Below are positions 44,827 to 53,415 of a stretch of 64,000 bases of DNA, in pieces. The stretch's first letter is position 1. Every line of letters begins with the position of its first letter. The DNA lies in assembly GCA_017432325.1 (NCBI GenBank), contig JAFRJJ010000013.1:21330-85329 (forward strand), written 5' to 3'. Origin of the DNA: Solobacterium sp. (lineage in GTDB: Bacteria; Bacillota_I; Bacilli_A; Erysipelotrichales; Erysipelotrichaceae). The notes below the pieces were generated by a model. The model was given only the letters and a program-made list of their open reading frames with translations, searched no databases and had not been told where the DNA came from. The position numbers and the translations under genes were made by a program.

Positions 44827-45687
44827 TTATTGCCCAATATCACTCTTCACTTCACATGATTTTACATATTCCATCACGATCAGGTCCCCGGTATGCGTCA
44901 TTTTATGGTGTGCCGCAAATGCCTGCATATCCGTATATGACCTGTCAAACATCATCTGCAGGGACGGCAGGCCGCGTTTCACAGTCTCATCCACAGCAAA
45001 CCTCAGCGCGTCCGTCAGGTCCCCGTCCATAAATCCGATATGAAGACCTCTGCCTTCCAGCATACGCCAGCCCAAAACGATCGTTGTTTCACCGCTGCCG
45101 TATACCATGTTCCTGCCGGCCAGCCATTCATACAGCGGACGTCCGTATTTCATGAAGGTCCGGTTAAAGCACATGTACTTTCCCCAGTCCCCATGCCAGA
45201 CGCTGATGCGGGATTCCACTTCAGCGGGATCCGTGATCAGATGATATTCCGAGTGCTCAGCCGTATGATCCAGCGGAACGGAATATCCGCTGAAATCCTC
45301 CGCCACCTCAAAGCCCCAGCGTTCAGCCAGGGACTTGCTGGCGATATTCCTGCGTCCGGTAAACATTGCGACAGACGGGGCGTCTGTTTCATCTGCCAGT
45401 TCCATATAACGCTGATAGATCGCCATGCCGATCCCCTGTCTCTGGTATTCCTTTTTGACTCTGAGGATCTCCAGCCATCCGCTTCCATCAGGCAGTACTG
45501 AGTATCTTCCCATACCGGCAGGAACGCCGTCTGCCAGCGCAAGGATCATCTCTCCCCGGTTGCCGATATTCCCGAGCAGAAAATCTTTGGCTTCATCGAG
45601 ATACGCATATCCCGGGATCGCGCTGGCTTCGATCGCCAGAAGATCGTCCAGATCATTCATATCCGCTTTTCTGACTGTTATTTCCAT
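44827..45687 (-). CDS. GNAT family N-acetyltransferase
   Basis: 286 residues. The first ~140 residues form a GNAT domain with the acetyl-CoA motif LRVKKEYQRQGIGMAIYQRY. The second half (~150-280) resembles a degenerate extra GNAT-like domain, ending MEYVKSCEVKSDIGQ. AAGGAGAGAAT precedes the ATG. It is between the ABC exporter and rapZ. Substrate unknown. Confidence 0.82.
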   Translation of the reverse strand: MEITVRKADMNDLDDLLAIEASAIPGYAYLDEAKDFLLGNIGNRGEMILALADGVPAGMGRYSVLPDGSGWLEILRVKKEYQRQGIGMAIYQRYMELADETDAPSVAMFTGRRNIASKSLAERWGFEVAEDFSGYSVPLDHTAEHSEYHLITDPAEVESRISVWHGDWGKYMCFNRTFMKYGRPLYEWLAGRNMVYGSGETTIVLGWRMLEGRGLHIGFMDGDLTDALRFAVDETVKRGLPSLQMMFDRSYTDMQAFAAHHKMTHTGDLIVMEYVKSCEVKSDIGQ

Positions 45688-45700
45688 ATTCTCTCCTTAC

Positions 45701-45733
45701 GAGCAAAACCGGATCTCTCCGGTTATTGCTTTT
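45701..45733 (-). terminator. Hairpin after the ABC exporter gene
   Basis: Minus strand: AACCGGA and TCCGGTT around a 4-nt loop, extended by GCAA/TTGC, followed by TTTTGC. A modest terminator. Confidence 0.6.
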
Positions 45734-47557
45734 TTATGACTCGAGCGCTTTTTTGAACTGTGTTTCGTAAAGCTCTGTATAGACTCCGCCGGCTTTCACC
45801 AGTTCGGAATGCTTACCGCGTTCAACGATCCTGCCGTCCTTGATCACGAGGATCTCATCTGCCGCAAGGATCGTGGATAGACGGTGCGCGATCAGGATAC
45901 TTGTCTTTTCCTTGATCAGCGGATCGATCGCTTCCTGGATAAGATTCTCGCTGATCGAATCCAGCGCGGATGTCGCCTCGTCAAAGATCAGGATCGTCGG
46001 ATCTTTCAGCAGTACGCGCGCGATCGACAGTCTCTGTTTCTCACCGCCGGAAAGCTTCAGGCCGCGGTTTCCGACCATGGTATTGAAGCCCTTTTCCTGA
46101 TTGACGATGAAGTCATAGATATTCGCCTTTTTGCAGGCTTCCATGATCATCTGTCCGGTCGCCTTCGGATTAGCGTATTTCAGGTTATCCATGATCGTTC
46201 CGTTGAACAGGTATGTTTCCTGGGAAACGATGCCTACCTGTTCTCTCAGGAACGTCAGATCCAGCTTCCTGACATCGATCCCGTCAAATGATACGCTGCC
46301 GGAATCAACATCATACAGTCTCGGAATGAGATTGATGATCGTGCTCTTGCCGGAACCGGACGGTCCGACGAGCGCAATACTGCTGCCTGCCTTCAGTTCA
46401 AAATCGATGCCCTTGAGGATCTCGCGTGAAGGTTCATATGAGAAATGAACGTCGTCAAATACGATATTGCCTTCCACATGATCCGGCGTGACCGCATCCG
46501 GAGCAGACTCGATACTGACGGGCATATCCAGATATTCAAAGATACGTGTAAACATCGCCATGGAACGGATCCAGTCGACCTGGATGTTCAGCAATGAGTT
46601 CACCGGTCCGTACATCCTGCTCAGCAGCGAAACCATGACCGTGATATCACCGACTGTAATATCGGAGTTGTACTTCATCATCAGGATGCCGCCCACCAGG
46701 TATATCAGCATTGGTCCGATCGTCGTAAATGTGCTGATAATGACGCGGAACCATCTGCCTGCCATGTTTTCCTTGATATTCAGGGTGATCTGTTTCTTTG
46801 CGGCAGCCTCGTATTTTTCCGCCTCACGCTCTTCCCGGTTGAACAGCTTGACCAATGTCTGTCCGCTGACAGACAGTGTTTCATTCAGAATACCGTTGAT
46901 CTCATCGCTGACTGCCTGTGATTCCCTGGTCAGCGACCATCTCTTTTTGCCGGCGGATCTTGTCGGGATCGTAAACAGCGGGACGATCATGACGCCCAGT
47001 GTCGCCAGGATCCAGTTCCGCTGGTACATTGCCACCAGGGCAACGATCAGGGTGATCACATTGGAAAGGATGCTCGTCAGTGTATCCGTGATGATGCGCT
47101 GGACACCGGAAATATCGCTTGTCATACGGGTGATGATGTCACCCTGGTTGTTGGAAGTAAAGAAGCTCTGCGGCATCTTCTGCAGATGGCGGAACATCTG
47201 GGAACGCATATCATATGTAATATGTTCCGCGATCCATGTGTTCATCCAGCTCTGAAGAACGCCGATCAGATTGGAGCCGAACGATACTGCCAGTGATGCC
47301 AGTATCAGCTTGACCAGAAGATCCAGATTTCTTCCGATCAGACCGTCGTCGATGATCTTTCCGGTCAGGACTGCAGGCATCATGCCGAGCACTGACGCTA
47401 CAGCGATAGCGATCAGTACGATCAGCATCTGTTTCCAGTACGGAAGCAGATATGATCCGACTCTCGCAAGCAGTTCCTTGGTAACCTTGGGGGCGGCGGC
47501 CTTCTCTTCTTCTGTCATATAAGCGCCGCGTCCTCCCGGTCCTCCACGCATACTCAT
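45734..47557 (-). CDS. ABC transporter, fused permease and ATPase (exporter type)
   Basis: 607 residues. Type IV exporter: an N-terminal six-helix membrane domain (~40-320), starting after a Gly-rich N-terminus, and an ATPase with Walker A ALVGPSGSGKSTIINL, signature LSGGEKQRLSIAR, Walker B ILIFDEATSALD and the His switch in IAHRLSTI. It works as a dimer. GAGGAATTGAGTT gives the start. The upstream unknown gene ends 11 nt before it. A lipid or drug substrate is common in the family, but is not shown here. Confidence 0.93.
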   Translation of the reverse strand: MSMRGGPGGRGAYMTEEEKAAAPKVTKELLARVGSYLLPYWKQMLIVLIAIAVASVLGMMPAVLTGKIIDDGLIGRNLDLLVKLILASLAVSFGSNLIGVLQSWMNTWIAEHITYDMRSQMFRHLQKMPQSFFTSNNQGDIITRMTSDISGVQRIITDTLTSILSNVITLIVALVAMYQRNWILATLGVMIVPLFTIPTRSAGKKRWSLTRESQAVSDEINGILNETLSVSGQTLVKLFNREEREAEKYEAAAKKQITLNIKENMAGRWFRVIISTFTTIGPMLIYLVGGILMMKYNSDITVGDITVMVSLLSRMYGPVNSLLNIQVDWIRSMAMFTRIFEYLDMPVSIESAPDAVTPDHVEGNIVFDDVHFSYEPSREILKGIDFELKAGSSIALVGPSGSGKSTIINLIPRLYDVDSGSVSFDGIDVRKLDLTFLREQVGIVSQETYLFNGTIMDNLKYANPKATGQMIMEACKKANIYDFIVNQEKGFNTMVGNRGLKLSGGEKQRLSIARVLLKDPTILIFDEATSALDSISENLIQEAIDPLIKEKTSILIAHRLSTILAADEILVIKDGRIVERGKHSELVKAGGVYTELYETQFKKALES

Positions 47558-47568
47558 AACTCAATTCC

Positions 47569-48009
47569 TCATTTACCGCTTAATACTTTGAAACGTTCAG
47601 TGATCATCCGGACGCCTTCCTTCTGACCCTGAAGATCTGTTCCTATCGTTCCGGAGGACAGCTTGAGACGGATCGCTCTTCCGTCCACCAGCAGATCCAT
47701 GGTCTTCTTTCCGGGGATCAGGCTGCCTTTTACGGTAACCGATGATATTTTATCGACCGGCAGGCGCAGGCGGCCAAGGATCTTATCCGGTTTCTGTGTA
47801 TTGACCACGACGATGTTGATATTTTCTTCCGTCATCCCGATATAGCAGTAGCTTTCCATCAGGATGCTGTTGACAGGCATGGAACTGAACATCAGCTGTG
47901 TCTTTTTGTCTGCTGTCACATTGCCCCAGACTTCCGCCTGATAGTGTTCCCCGCTTCTCAGCATTTCCCCGAGAAACCTGTGTTTGTCAGATTCATTCAT
48001 CATTGTCAT
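47569..48009 (-). CDS. Hypothetical protein, beta-rich
   Basis: 146 residues with no recognised family. No signal peptide or membrane segment. It has alternating beta-strand-like stretches (SYCYIGMTEENINIVVVNT, LGRLRLPVDKISSVTVKGSL, RAIRLKLSSG) like a PH-like or lipid-binding small fold. GAGGTAACAGT precedes the ATG, 9 nt after the fumC stop. It stands between fumC and the ABC exporter, with short gaps. Confidence 0.8.
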   Translation of the reverse strand: MTMMNESDKHRFLGEMLRSGEHYQAEVWGNVTADKKTQLMFSSMPVNSILMESYCYIGMTEENINIVVVNTQKPDKILGRLRLPVDKISSVTVKGSLIPGKKTMDLLVDGRAIRLKLSSGTIGTDLQGQKEGVRMITERFKVLSGK

Positions 48010-48018
48010 ACTGTTACC

Positions 48019-49380
48019 TCAGACCATTTTTTCAGGATCTACTTCACGGTCATATTCATCCTCACTCATCAGCCCGAGGGAGACAACTGCCTCCTTCAGG
48101 GTCAGGTGTTCTTTATAAGCTTTATGCGCTGCCTTTGCAGCATTTTCATATCCGATCACCGGCGTCAGGCATGTCACCAGCATCAGCGATCTGTTCAGGT
48201 TCTCCTTCATTCTTTCGGTATTCGGCCGGATCCCGGAAACGCAGTTGGCCGCGAAAGAACGGATCCCGTCGGAAAGCAGACGGACCGACTGCATCATATT
48301 GTATGCCAGTACAGGCATGAACACATTCAGCTGGAAATTCCCCTGTGATGCGCCGAACGAGACCGCCGCATCATTACCGACGACCTGTACGGCGATCATT
48401 GTAATCGCTTCACACTGTGTCGGATTCACTTTGCCGGGCATAATGGAGCTGCCGGGCTCATTTTCGGGGATATGGATCTCACCGATCCCGCATCTGGGTC
48501 CGCTTGCCAGCCACCGGATATCATTTGCCATCTTCATCAGATCGCATGCCAGTGCCTTCAGTGCCCCATGTACATGTACATACGCAGACTTGGAAGTCAG
48601 TGCCTGGAACTTATTGCCTGCCGGTTCAAACGGCAGTCCTGTCATCTGCGCGATATACCACGTGCACAGAACGTCAAATCCTTCCGGGCAGTTCAGGCCT
48701 GTACCTACCGCAGTCCCGCCGATCGCCAGTTCATAGAGGTGCGTACAGGATTCTTCCAGATACTGCAGGTCTTTTTCCAGCATTCCGCGCCATCCGCTGA
48801 TCTCCTGCGAGAATCTCAGCGGTACGGCATCCATCAGGTGTGTGCGGCCGATCTTGATCACGGATACGTTCTGTTTCTCAAGTTCCTCCAGCATCGCAAT
48901 CAGCATCCTCACAGCCGGAAACAGGTCCCTGTTCAGAGCGATCGCAGCCGCGATATGCATGGCTGTCGGGAAGGTGTCATTGGAGCTCTGCGACATGTTC
49001 ACATGATCATTCGGATGAACTGTGATCCCGGAATTCTTCGCGGCAATATGCGCAATGACTTCATTCACGTTCATGTTTGACTGTGTTCCGCTTCCCGTCT
49101 GCCAGACCTTCAGCGGAAACTCATCCGGATAAACACCGTTCAGGATCTCTTCACCTGCTCTGACGATTGCGTCCGCTTTTTCCGGATCAAGTTTTTTCAG
49201 ATCCCTGTTGGCAAGCGCGGCGCATTTCTTCAGGATGGCAAACGCCTCAATGATCTCCTGCGGCATCGTCTCCGTCGAGATGCGGAAATTTTCCAGGGAA
49301 CGCTGTGTCTGTGCGCCCCAGAGATGTTCCTCGGGAACAGCCACCTCGCCCATCGTATCGTGTTCAATACGGTATCCCAT
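48019..49380 (-). CDS. fumC: Class II fumarate hydratase
   Basis: 453 residues. Interconverts fumarate and malate without iron-sulfur clusters. N-terminal RIEHDTMGEVAVPEEHLWGA; SGTQSNMNVNEVIA and HPNDHVNMSQSSNDTFPTA are substrate-binding blocks; GSSIMPGKVNPTQCEA is the superfamily signature with the catalytic Ser. AAGGAGGCTGAAACGA gives the start. Short gap to the S66 peptidase gene (14 nt). In a fermentative gut bacterium it may serve succinate or malate production (inference). Confidence 0.97.
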   Translation of the reverse strand: MGYRIEHDTMGEVAVPEEHLWGAQTQRSLENFRISTETMPQEIIEAFAILKKCAALANRDLKKLDPEKADAIVRAGEEILNGVYPDEFPLKVWQTGSGTQSNMNVNEVIAHIAAKNSGITVHPNDHVNMSQSSNDTFPTAMHIAAAIALNRDLFPAVRMLIAMLEELEKQNVSVIKIGRTHLMDAVPLRFSQEISGWRGMLEKDLQYLEESCTHLYELAIGGTAVGTGLNCPEGFDVLCTWYIAQMTGLPFEPAGNKFQALTSKSAYVHVHGALKALACDLMKMANDIRWLASGPRCGIGEIHIPENEPGSSIMPGKVNPTQCEAITMIAVQVVGNDAAVSFGASQGNFQLNVFMPVLAYNMMQSVRLLSDGIRSFAANCVSGIRPNTERMKENLNRSLMLVTCLTPVIGYENAAKAAHKAYKEHLTLKEAVVSLGLMSEDEYDREVDPEKMV

Positions 49381-49394
49381 TCGTTTCAGCCTCC

Positions 49395-50372
49395 TTATTC
49401 ACACAGGAATTCAAGCGATGCCTTTCCTGCCCTGTATTTCAGGTGTGCCTTCGCACCGAGTATCAATGTCATGCACGGGTCGGTATGCCCCACATCCGCA
49501 TCATATACGTAAGGAATATCCCCGCATGCCAGACGCAGCGCTTCCTCATATGTCATGCCTGTTTCACTGGAAGAGAACAATACCCTGCCCAGCACAACAG
49601 CTTTCGTATGATCGAGCCATCCCGCGTACTTCATCTGCAGCAGCGTACGGTATACATGTTCAGCCGGCATGGAATAGACATCCAGGAACCAGATCAGTCC
49701 GTCATCCTTGTACTTTCTCACGAAGCCTTTTGTGTCTTCATACGGCGTGCCGATCAGGTCCTTCAGAACATCCAGACATCCGCCGATCGCCCTGGCAGTC
49801 GCATCCAGCTCGTCCAGGGGGCTTTTCCATTCCGTTTCCTTGTCAAAGACAAGCTCATCCGCGAACGGAACAGACGCATATTTATCATAGGAATGCTGTA
49901 CGACATGTCTGCCTTTGATGATGTCCAGGCTGTCCCTGATGAACGGATACATCTCTTCCACATCAAACGATCCCGCATTCATTCCGTACAGTACAGCCGT
50001 ATCGCATTTTGTCAGGTATCCGTAAAGCAGGGACGTCGGGTCTGACGCGCCCATCAGCCATTTCGGATTCTCTTTCATTACTTCCCAGTCAATATACGGA
50101 AGCGTTTCAAACAGGAAATCCCCGCCGGCTGCGCATGCGGCCATTTTTGCGCCGGGATTCCGGAAACATTCCGCAAACTCCTCTGCCCGGGTCAAAGCGT
50201 CACCCCCGCGCATATCATTCAGACGCACGGAAGCTGTTTCCTGCAGCCTGAATCCGGCTGAACGCAGCACCTCCAGTGAATGGTCAAATGACTCAAGCTT
50301 TCTGCCGACGCCGGCACTCGGGGCACTGATCATGATCAGGTCACCTTGATCTAAAAATTCAGGAAAAATCAT
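49395..50372 (-). CDS. S66 family peptidase (LD-carboxypeptidase / MccF-like)
   Basis: 325 residues. The nucleophile block LMGASDPTSLLYGY matches the S66 G-x-S-D-x-T/P-x-L pattern; later blocks are LIWFLDVYSMPAE (Glu of the triad) and VGHTDPCMTLILG (His). The family cleaves L,D-bonds in muropeptides or inactivates microcin C7-type antibiotics. No signal peptide, so cytoplasmic, as for recycling LdcA. AAGGAGCTGCCC precedes the ATG. Confidence 0.87.
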   Translation of the reverse strand: MIFPEFLDQGDLIMISAPSAGVGRKLESFDHSLEVLRSAGFRLQETASVRLNDMRGGDALTRAEEFAECFRNPGAKMAACAAGGDFLFETLPYIDWEVMKENPKWLMGASDPTSLLYGYLTKCDTAVLYGMNAGSFDVEEMYPFIRDSLDIIKGRHVVQHSYDKYASVPFADELVFDKETEWKSPLDELDATARAIGGCLDVLKDLIGTPYEDTKGFVRKYKDDGLIWFLDVYSMPAEHVYRTLLQMKYAGWLDHTKAVVLGRVLFSSSETGMTYEEALRLACGDIPYVYDADVGHTDPCMTLILGAKAHLKYRAGKASLEFLCE

Positions 50373-50407
50373 GGGCAGCTCCTTCTATACTGTACTCAGG
50401 TGTCTGA

Positions 50408-51709
50408 TCATTCAAAGCAGTTTCTGATCAGCTCGATGATGACGTCCTGCTGTTCAGGCGTCATTTTATTGTCACTCGGCAGACACAGGCCGCGTTCGAA
50501 AATATCCATTCCGGCATCCCATGCAGCACCGCGGTCAATATAAGCGTTGCTGGTGCCTCTGCCGTTTCCGTATCTGGTTACGAACGCATGGGAACGGTAG
50601 ATCGGCTGCGCATGCATCGGTTTCCAGATCGGTCTGCCTTCAGCGTTGAACTTCGCAAGTGTTTCCAGGATCTCTGTCGGACAGGATTTTCCTGTTTCCG
50701 GAATATACAGCGCTTTATGGTCGTCACGTACCTGAGGTGCCATGGCGTCTTTGTCAATGATGAGGCAGCTGAGCCAGTAATTCGGCATGGATCTCTGTTC
50801 ATCAAACGGGTTCATCCGGACAGGCAGTCCTTTCAGACCATTGCGGTAGCGTTCATAGATCGCTTTCTTCTGGGCAAGATGTTCCTCCAGATAGGGCAGC
50901 TGTCCGCGGACAACACCCGCGATCACATTGCTCATGCGGTAGTTGTATCCGATCTCTTCATGCTGGTACCAGGGAGCGGCTTCACGTGACTGCGTGCTCC
51001 ATTTCCTGACCTTGTCGGCATCTTCCAGACTGTCTGTCAGGAACATACCGCCGCTTGATCCTGTGATGATCTTGTTTCCGTTGAAGGAAATGCAGTTGTA
51101 ATCTCCGAAGCTTCCGGTCTCTCTCCATTCACCGTTGAAGAGATATTTCGCGCCAAGGCTCTCGGCAGCGTCTTCTACGATCAGCGCACCGTGTCTGTCA
51201 CAGATCTCTTTGATCTCACTGATCTTTCCGGGAGTACCGTACAGATGCGCTATAACGACGAGCTTTGCGTCCGGATAAAGTTCAAGGGCTTTCTCCAGTG
51301 CCTCGGGATCCATATTCCAGGTATCATATTCCGTATCAATGAATACCGCTTCGCCGTCTTCATATGCGACCGGATTGATCGACGCGTCAAACGTCACATC
51401 GGAACAAAGCACACGGTGTCCGCGCAGTGTTCCTTCATTGGGTCTCGCCTGTCCGTACAGTTTCTCAGCTGCCAGTTTTGTAGCAAGGTGAAGCGAAGCT
51501 GTGCCCGAGGCCAGCGCAACAGCATATCTCACCCCTGCAAACTCAGCGATCTGTGCCTCGATCTCGTTGATGTTCTTTCCGACCGTGCTCATCCAGTTCG
51601 TTTCATACGCTTCTGTCATATATTTCAGTTCTTCACCGTGCATGGTAGGTGAAGAAAGCCATATTTTTTTATCAAACGGCTTAATATCTGATACATTACG
51701 AAATGCCAT
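50408..51709 (-). CDS. DegT/DnrJ/EryC1/StrS family PLP-dependent aminotransferase
   Basis: 433 residues. Family features: IWLSSPTMHGEELKYMTEAY and TNWMSTVGKNINEIE at the N-terminus, AVALASGTASLHLATKL, the cofactor DAAESLGAKY, and SFNGNKIITGSSGGM with the PLP-binding Lys. Such enzymes aminate keto-sugars for surface polysaccharides or antibiotics. It is alone here; no other sugar-nucleotide genes are beside it. A TATAAT at 51741-51746 is a possible -10. Confidence 0.9.
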   Translation of the reverse strand: MAFRNVSDIKPFDKKIWLSSPTMHGEELKYMTEAYETNWMSTVGKNINEIEAQIAEFAGVRYAVALASGTASLHLATKLAAEKLYGQARPNEGTLRGHRVLCSDVTFDASINPVAYEDGEAVFIDTEYDTWNMDPEALEKALELYPDAKLVVIAHLYGTPGKISEIKEICDRHGALIVEDAAESLGAKYLFNGEWRETGSFGDYNCISFNGNKIITGSSGGMFLTDSLEDADKVRKWSTQSREAAPWYQHEEIGYNYRMSNVIAGVVRGQLPYLEEHLAQKKAIYERYRNGLKGLPVRMNPFDEQRSMPNYWLSCLIIDKDAMAPQVRDDHKALYIPETGKSCPTEILETLAKFNAEGRPIWKPMHAQPIYRSHAFVTRYGNGRGTSNAYIDRGAAWDAGMDIFERGLCLPSDNKMTPEQQDVIIELIRNCFE

Positions 51710-51784
51710 AATCGTCTCCCTTTCAAATATATACGTTCAAATTATAACCCAGACACATTCTGTCGTGATACACCGTCATGAAAA

Positions 51785-51821
51785 AACAGCAGGAGTGTTG
51801 TGCAAACCACTCCCTGCTGTT
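51785..51821 (-). terminator. Rho-independent terminator after the AgrD-like gene
   Basis: Minus strand: AACAGCAG-AGTG and CACT-CTGCTGTT pair over about 12 bp with one mismatch and end in TTTTTT. It begins right after the stop of the 45-codon gene, supporting this as a real transcription unit. Confidence 0.82.
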
Positions 51822-51822
51822 T

Positions 51823-51960
51823 TCAGCGTTTTGCCTGTGAAAGCTTTTTCTTCAGTTCCCGCATATCATTTTGATAAAAACCGGATCTGGACGGTCCCGG
51901 AAGAGAATTCACAGCAATCCTGATCAGCGCTTCCCGCAGCGCATGTCTGAATGTTTTCAT
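51823..51960 (-). CDS. Putative AgrD-like cyclic peptide pheromone precursor (Ser in the ring position)
   Basis: 45 residues from an ATG with AAAGGAGG at a 7-nt gap; a terminator follows at once. Residues 1-18 (MKTFRHALREALIRIAVN) could form the membrane-bound amphipathic helix of AgrD. Residues 24-28 (SRSGF) stand where Cys+4 rings lie, and YQNDMRELKKKL matches the usual acidic/charged C-terminal tail (YQ-x-x-x-x-x-L). No Cys is present; a Ser would give a lactone, known from Staphylococcus intermedius. It is divergent from agrB, not between agrB and the kinase as usual. It could also be unrelated, but context and signals favour AgrD. Gene symbol is left empty until tested. Confidence 0.68.
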   Translation of the reverse strand: MKTFRHALREALIRIAVNSLPGPSRSGFYQNDMRELKKKLSQAKR

Positions 51961-51985
51961 ACGGCTGCCTCCTTTCTTCCGACAT

Positions 51986-52057
51986 GATTTCACCGGAATG
52001 CCTGTATGTAAATGGTTCGGGTGAAAATCGGACAAAATTTGCAGATTTTCACCCGAA
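51986..52057. promoter_or_regulatory. 14-bp perfect inverted repeat plus a degenerate third half-site between agrD-like gene and agrB
   Basis: TTCGGGTGAAAATC (52016-52029) and GATTTTCACCCGAA (52044-52057) are exact inverted copies with a 14-nt spacer. A third, imperfect copy GATTTCACCGGAA lies at 51986-51998. The centres are about 30 and 28 bp apart, near three helical turns. No T-run follows, so a terminator is unlikely. A shared operator for the divergent units is likely. LytTR regulators usually bind direct repeats, so the binder is open. Confidence 0.65.
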
Positions 52058-52080
52058 AGATAAAAACACCGCCATTTTTC

Positions 52081-52109
52081 TTTACATAATTGCTTCTGTT
52101 GTATAAAAT
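52081..52109 (+). promoter_or_regulatory. Promoter of the agrB operon
   Basis: TTTACA (52081-52086), 17-nt spacer, TAAAAT (52104-52109). The predicted start site is at or next to the agrB ATG (52116), with no visible ribosome binding site; the mRNA may be leaderless. Confidence 0.65.
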
Positions 52110-52115
52110 ACGGGC

Positions 52116-52715
52116 ATGCGCCCGATAAAAACTTTTAATTTAAGCAACATATTAGAATATTATCTGACTGACAATGATGTTTTGTCTGAATATGATCTGC
52201 TTTTGCTGAGACATGGAATCAGTATCCTGCTGCAGGATGGATCAGAAATGATCAGCGCGCTGATCTTTGGGGCATTTATGCATAGAACAATCGATGCATT
52301 GATATTTCTGATCTGTTTCTGTTCCCTGCGCATATATACCGGAGGACTTCATGCCCGGACACCGGCAGGATGTTACTGCGGTTTCATGATGATGTTTGCC
52401 GCTGTGCTTGGTTTTTGTTCCATGAGCATTCCCGTATTTGTTTCTGCCATATTAAGCATGATATCGGCACTGTACATCATTCTTTGTTCTCCGGCCGAGC
52501 ACCCGCTGAATCCCCTGACTCCTTCTCAGAAAAGATCAGCGAAACAGCACGCACTGGTGCTCACATTGACCGGTCTCATATTTGAATCAGTGCTGATATA
52601 TCTTAAGCCTGCCTGCATCAAACCGATCACCGCTGCATTTCTGCTGAACTGTATACTGATGATCCTGCTGAAGTGTTCCGGTTTTCTGAGAGGAAGAAAA
52701 GATGCCCGCAGATAA
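52116..52715 (+). CDS. agrB: AgrB-like membrane protease for pheromone maturation
   Basis: 199 residues with five or six hydrophobic segments. The catalytic pair stands seven residues apart, as in staphylococcal AgrB: H79 and C86 in RIYTGGLHARTPAGC. AgrB cuts AgrD at its C-terminal side and closes the (thio)lactone. The ATG at 52116 lies in the loop of CGGGC-ATGC-GCCCG and has no ribosome binding site. It overlaps the response regulator gene by 14 nt. No agrD is found between agrB and the next gene; the candidate is on the opposite strand just upstream. Confidence 0.9.
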   Translation: MRPIKTFNLSNILEYYLTDNDVLSEYDLLLLRHGISILLQDGSEMISALIFGAFMHRTIDALIFLICFCSLRIYTGGLHARTPAGCYCGFMMMFAAVLGFCSMSIPVFVSAILSMISALYIILCSPAEHPLNPLTPSQKRSAKQHALVLTLTGLIFESVLIYLKPACIKPITAAFLLNCILMILLKCSGFLRGRKDARR

Positions 52716-53412
52716 TATGAATGTCGTTATCATCGATGACAATCACGATGATCTGCTGCGTGTACAGCATTGTCTTAATCAGATCCTCGGAGAAATGGAG
52801 ATCACGTATCAGATCATAACAGCAGACAATTTCAACAGTCTGTCACCGCAGCCCCATACATTCTACGTTCTGGATATCGATATGCCCGGACAGGACGGCT
52901 TCAATATCGCCAAAGTGATCAATGAATGGCAGCCGTCTTCTGCGATCGTATTCTGTACAAATCACATTCATCTGATCCATGACGCAATGAGACCCAACAC
53001 ACTGTATTTTGTGAACAAAAGCAATCTGAAAGAACAGATGACCCTGGCAGTCAGGAAATACATTGCTAACAGAGGGATGGCAGAAGACTTTCACTTTCAG
53101 TTTATGAGAAAGTCCTACTCGATTCCCTGGTCCGATATTATATGTTTCAATACCGACGGCAACAATATGCAGATAACAGTTGTAAATACACCAGCCCCGT
53201 ATCATGTTCATAAATCCATGAAAAGCATACGTGATGACGCGTTGAAGAATCATTTTATCAGCTGTTCGGCTTCGTATATGATCAACCTGTATCACATTAA
53301 AAAGATCAAATATCCCTATATATACCTTTCCGGCGACAATAAAATTAAAGTCGGAAGAAGGGTGATCAGGTATGTCGAAGAAGCGCGGCTGTCTTTTCTT
53401 CTGAGGTTATAA
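52702..53412 (+). CDS. LytTR-family response regulator (AgrA-like)
   Basis: 236 residues. Receiver domain ~6-115: acidic pair D12-D13, phospho-Asp D58 in LDIDMPGQDG, T86 and K106. A LytTR DNA-binding domain follows (~130-236: SYSIPWSDIICFNTDGNNMQ, then ASYMINLYHIKKIKYPYIYL). GAGGAAGAAAAG precedes the ATG inside the agrB end. Activates transcription when phosphorylated by the neighbouring GHKL kinase (known for AgrA). Likely binding site: the agrD/agrB intergenic region. Confidence 0.92.
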   Translation: MPADNMNVVIIDDNHDDLLRVQHCLNQILGEMEITYQIITADNFNSLSPQPHTFYVLDIDMPGQDGFNIAKVINEWQPSSAIVFCTNHIHLIHDAMRPNTLYFVNKSNLKEQMTLAVRKYIANRGMAEDFHFQFMRKSYSIPWSDIICFNTDGNNMQITVVNTPAPYHVHKSMKSIRDDALKNHFISCSASYMINLYHIKKIKYPYIYLSGDNKIKVGRRVIRYVEEARLSFLLRL

Positions 53413-53415
53413 AAC

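Noticed and set aside
52016..52057. The agr inverted repeat as a transcription terminator
   Set aside because: No T-run follows on either strand and the loop is long; both units seem to start outside it.
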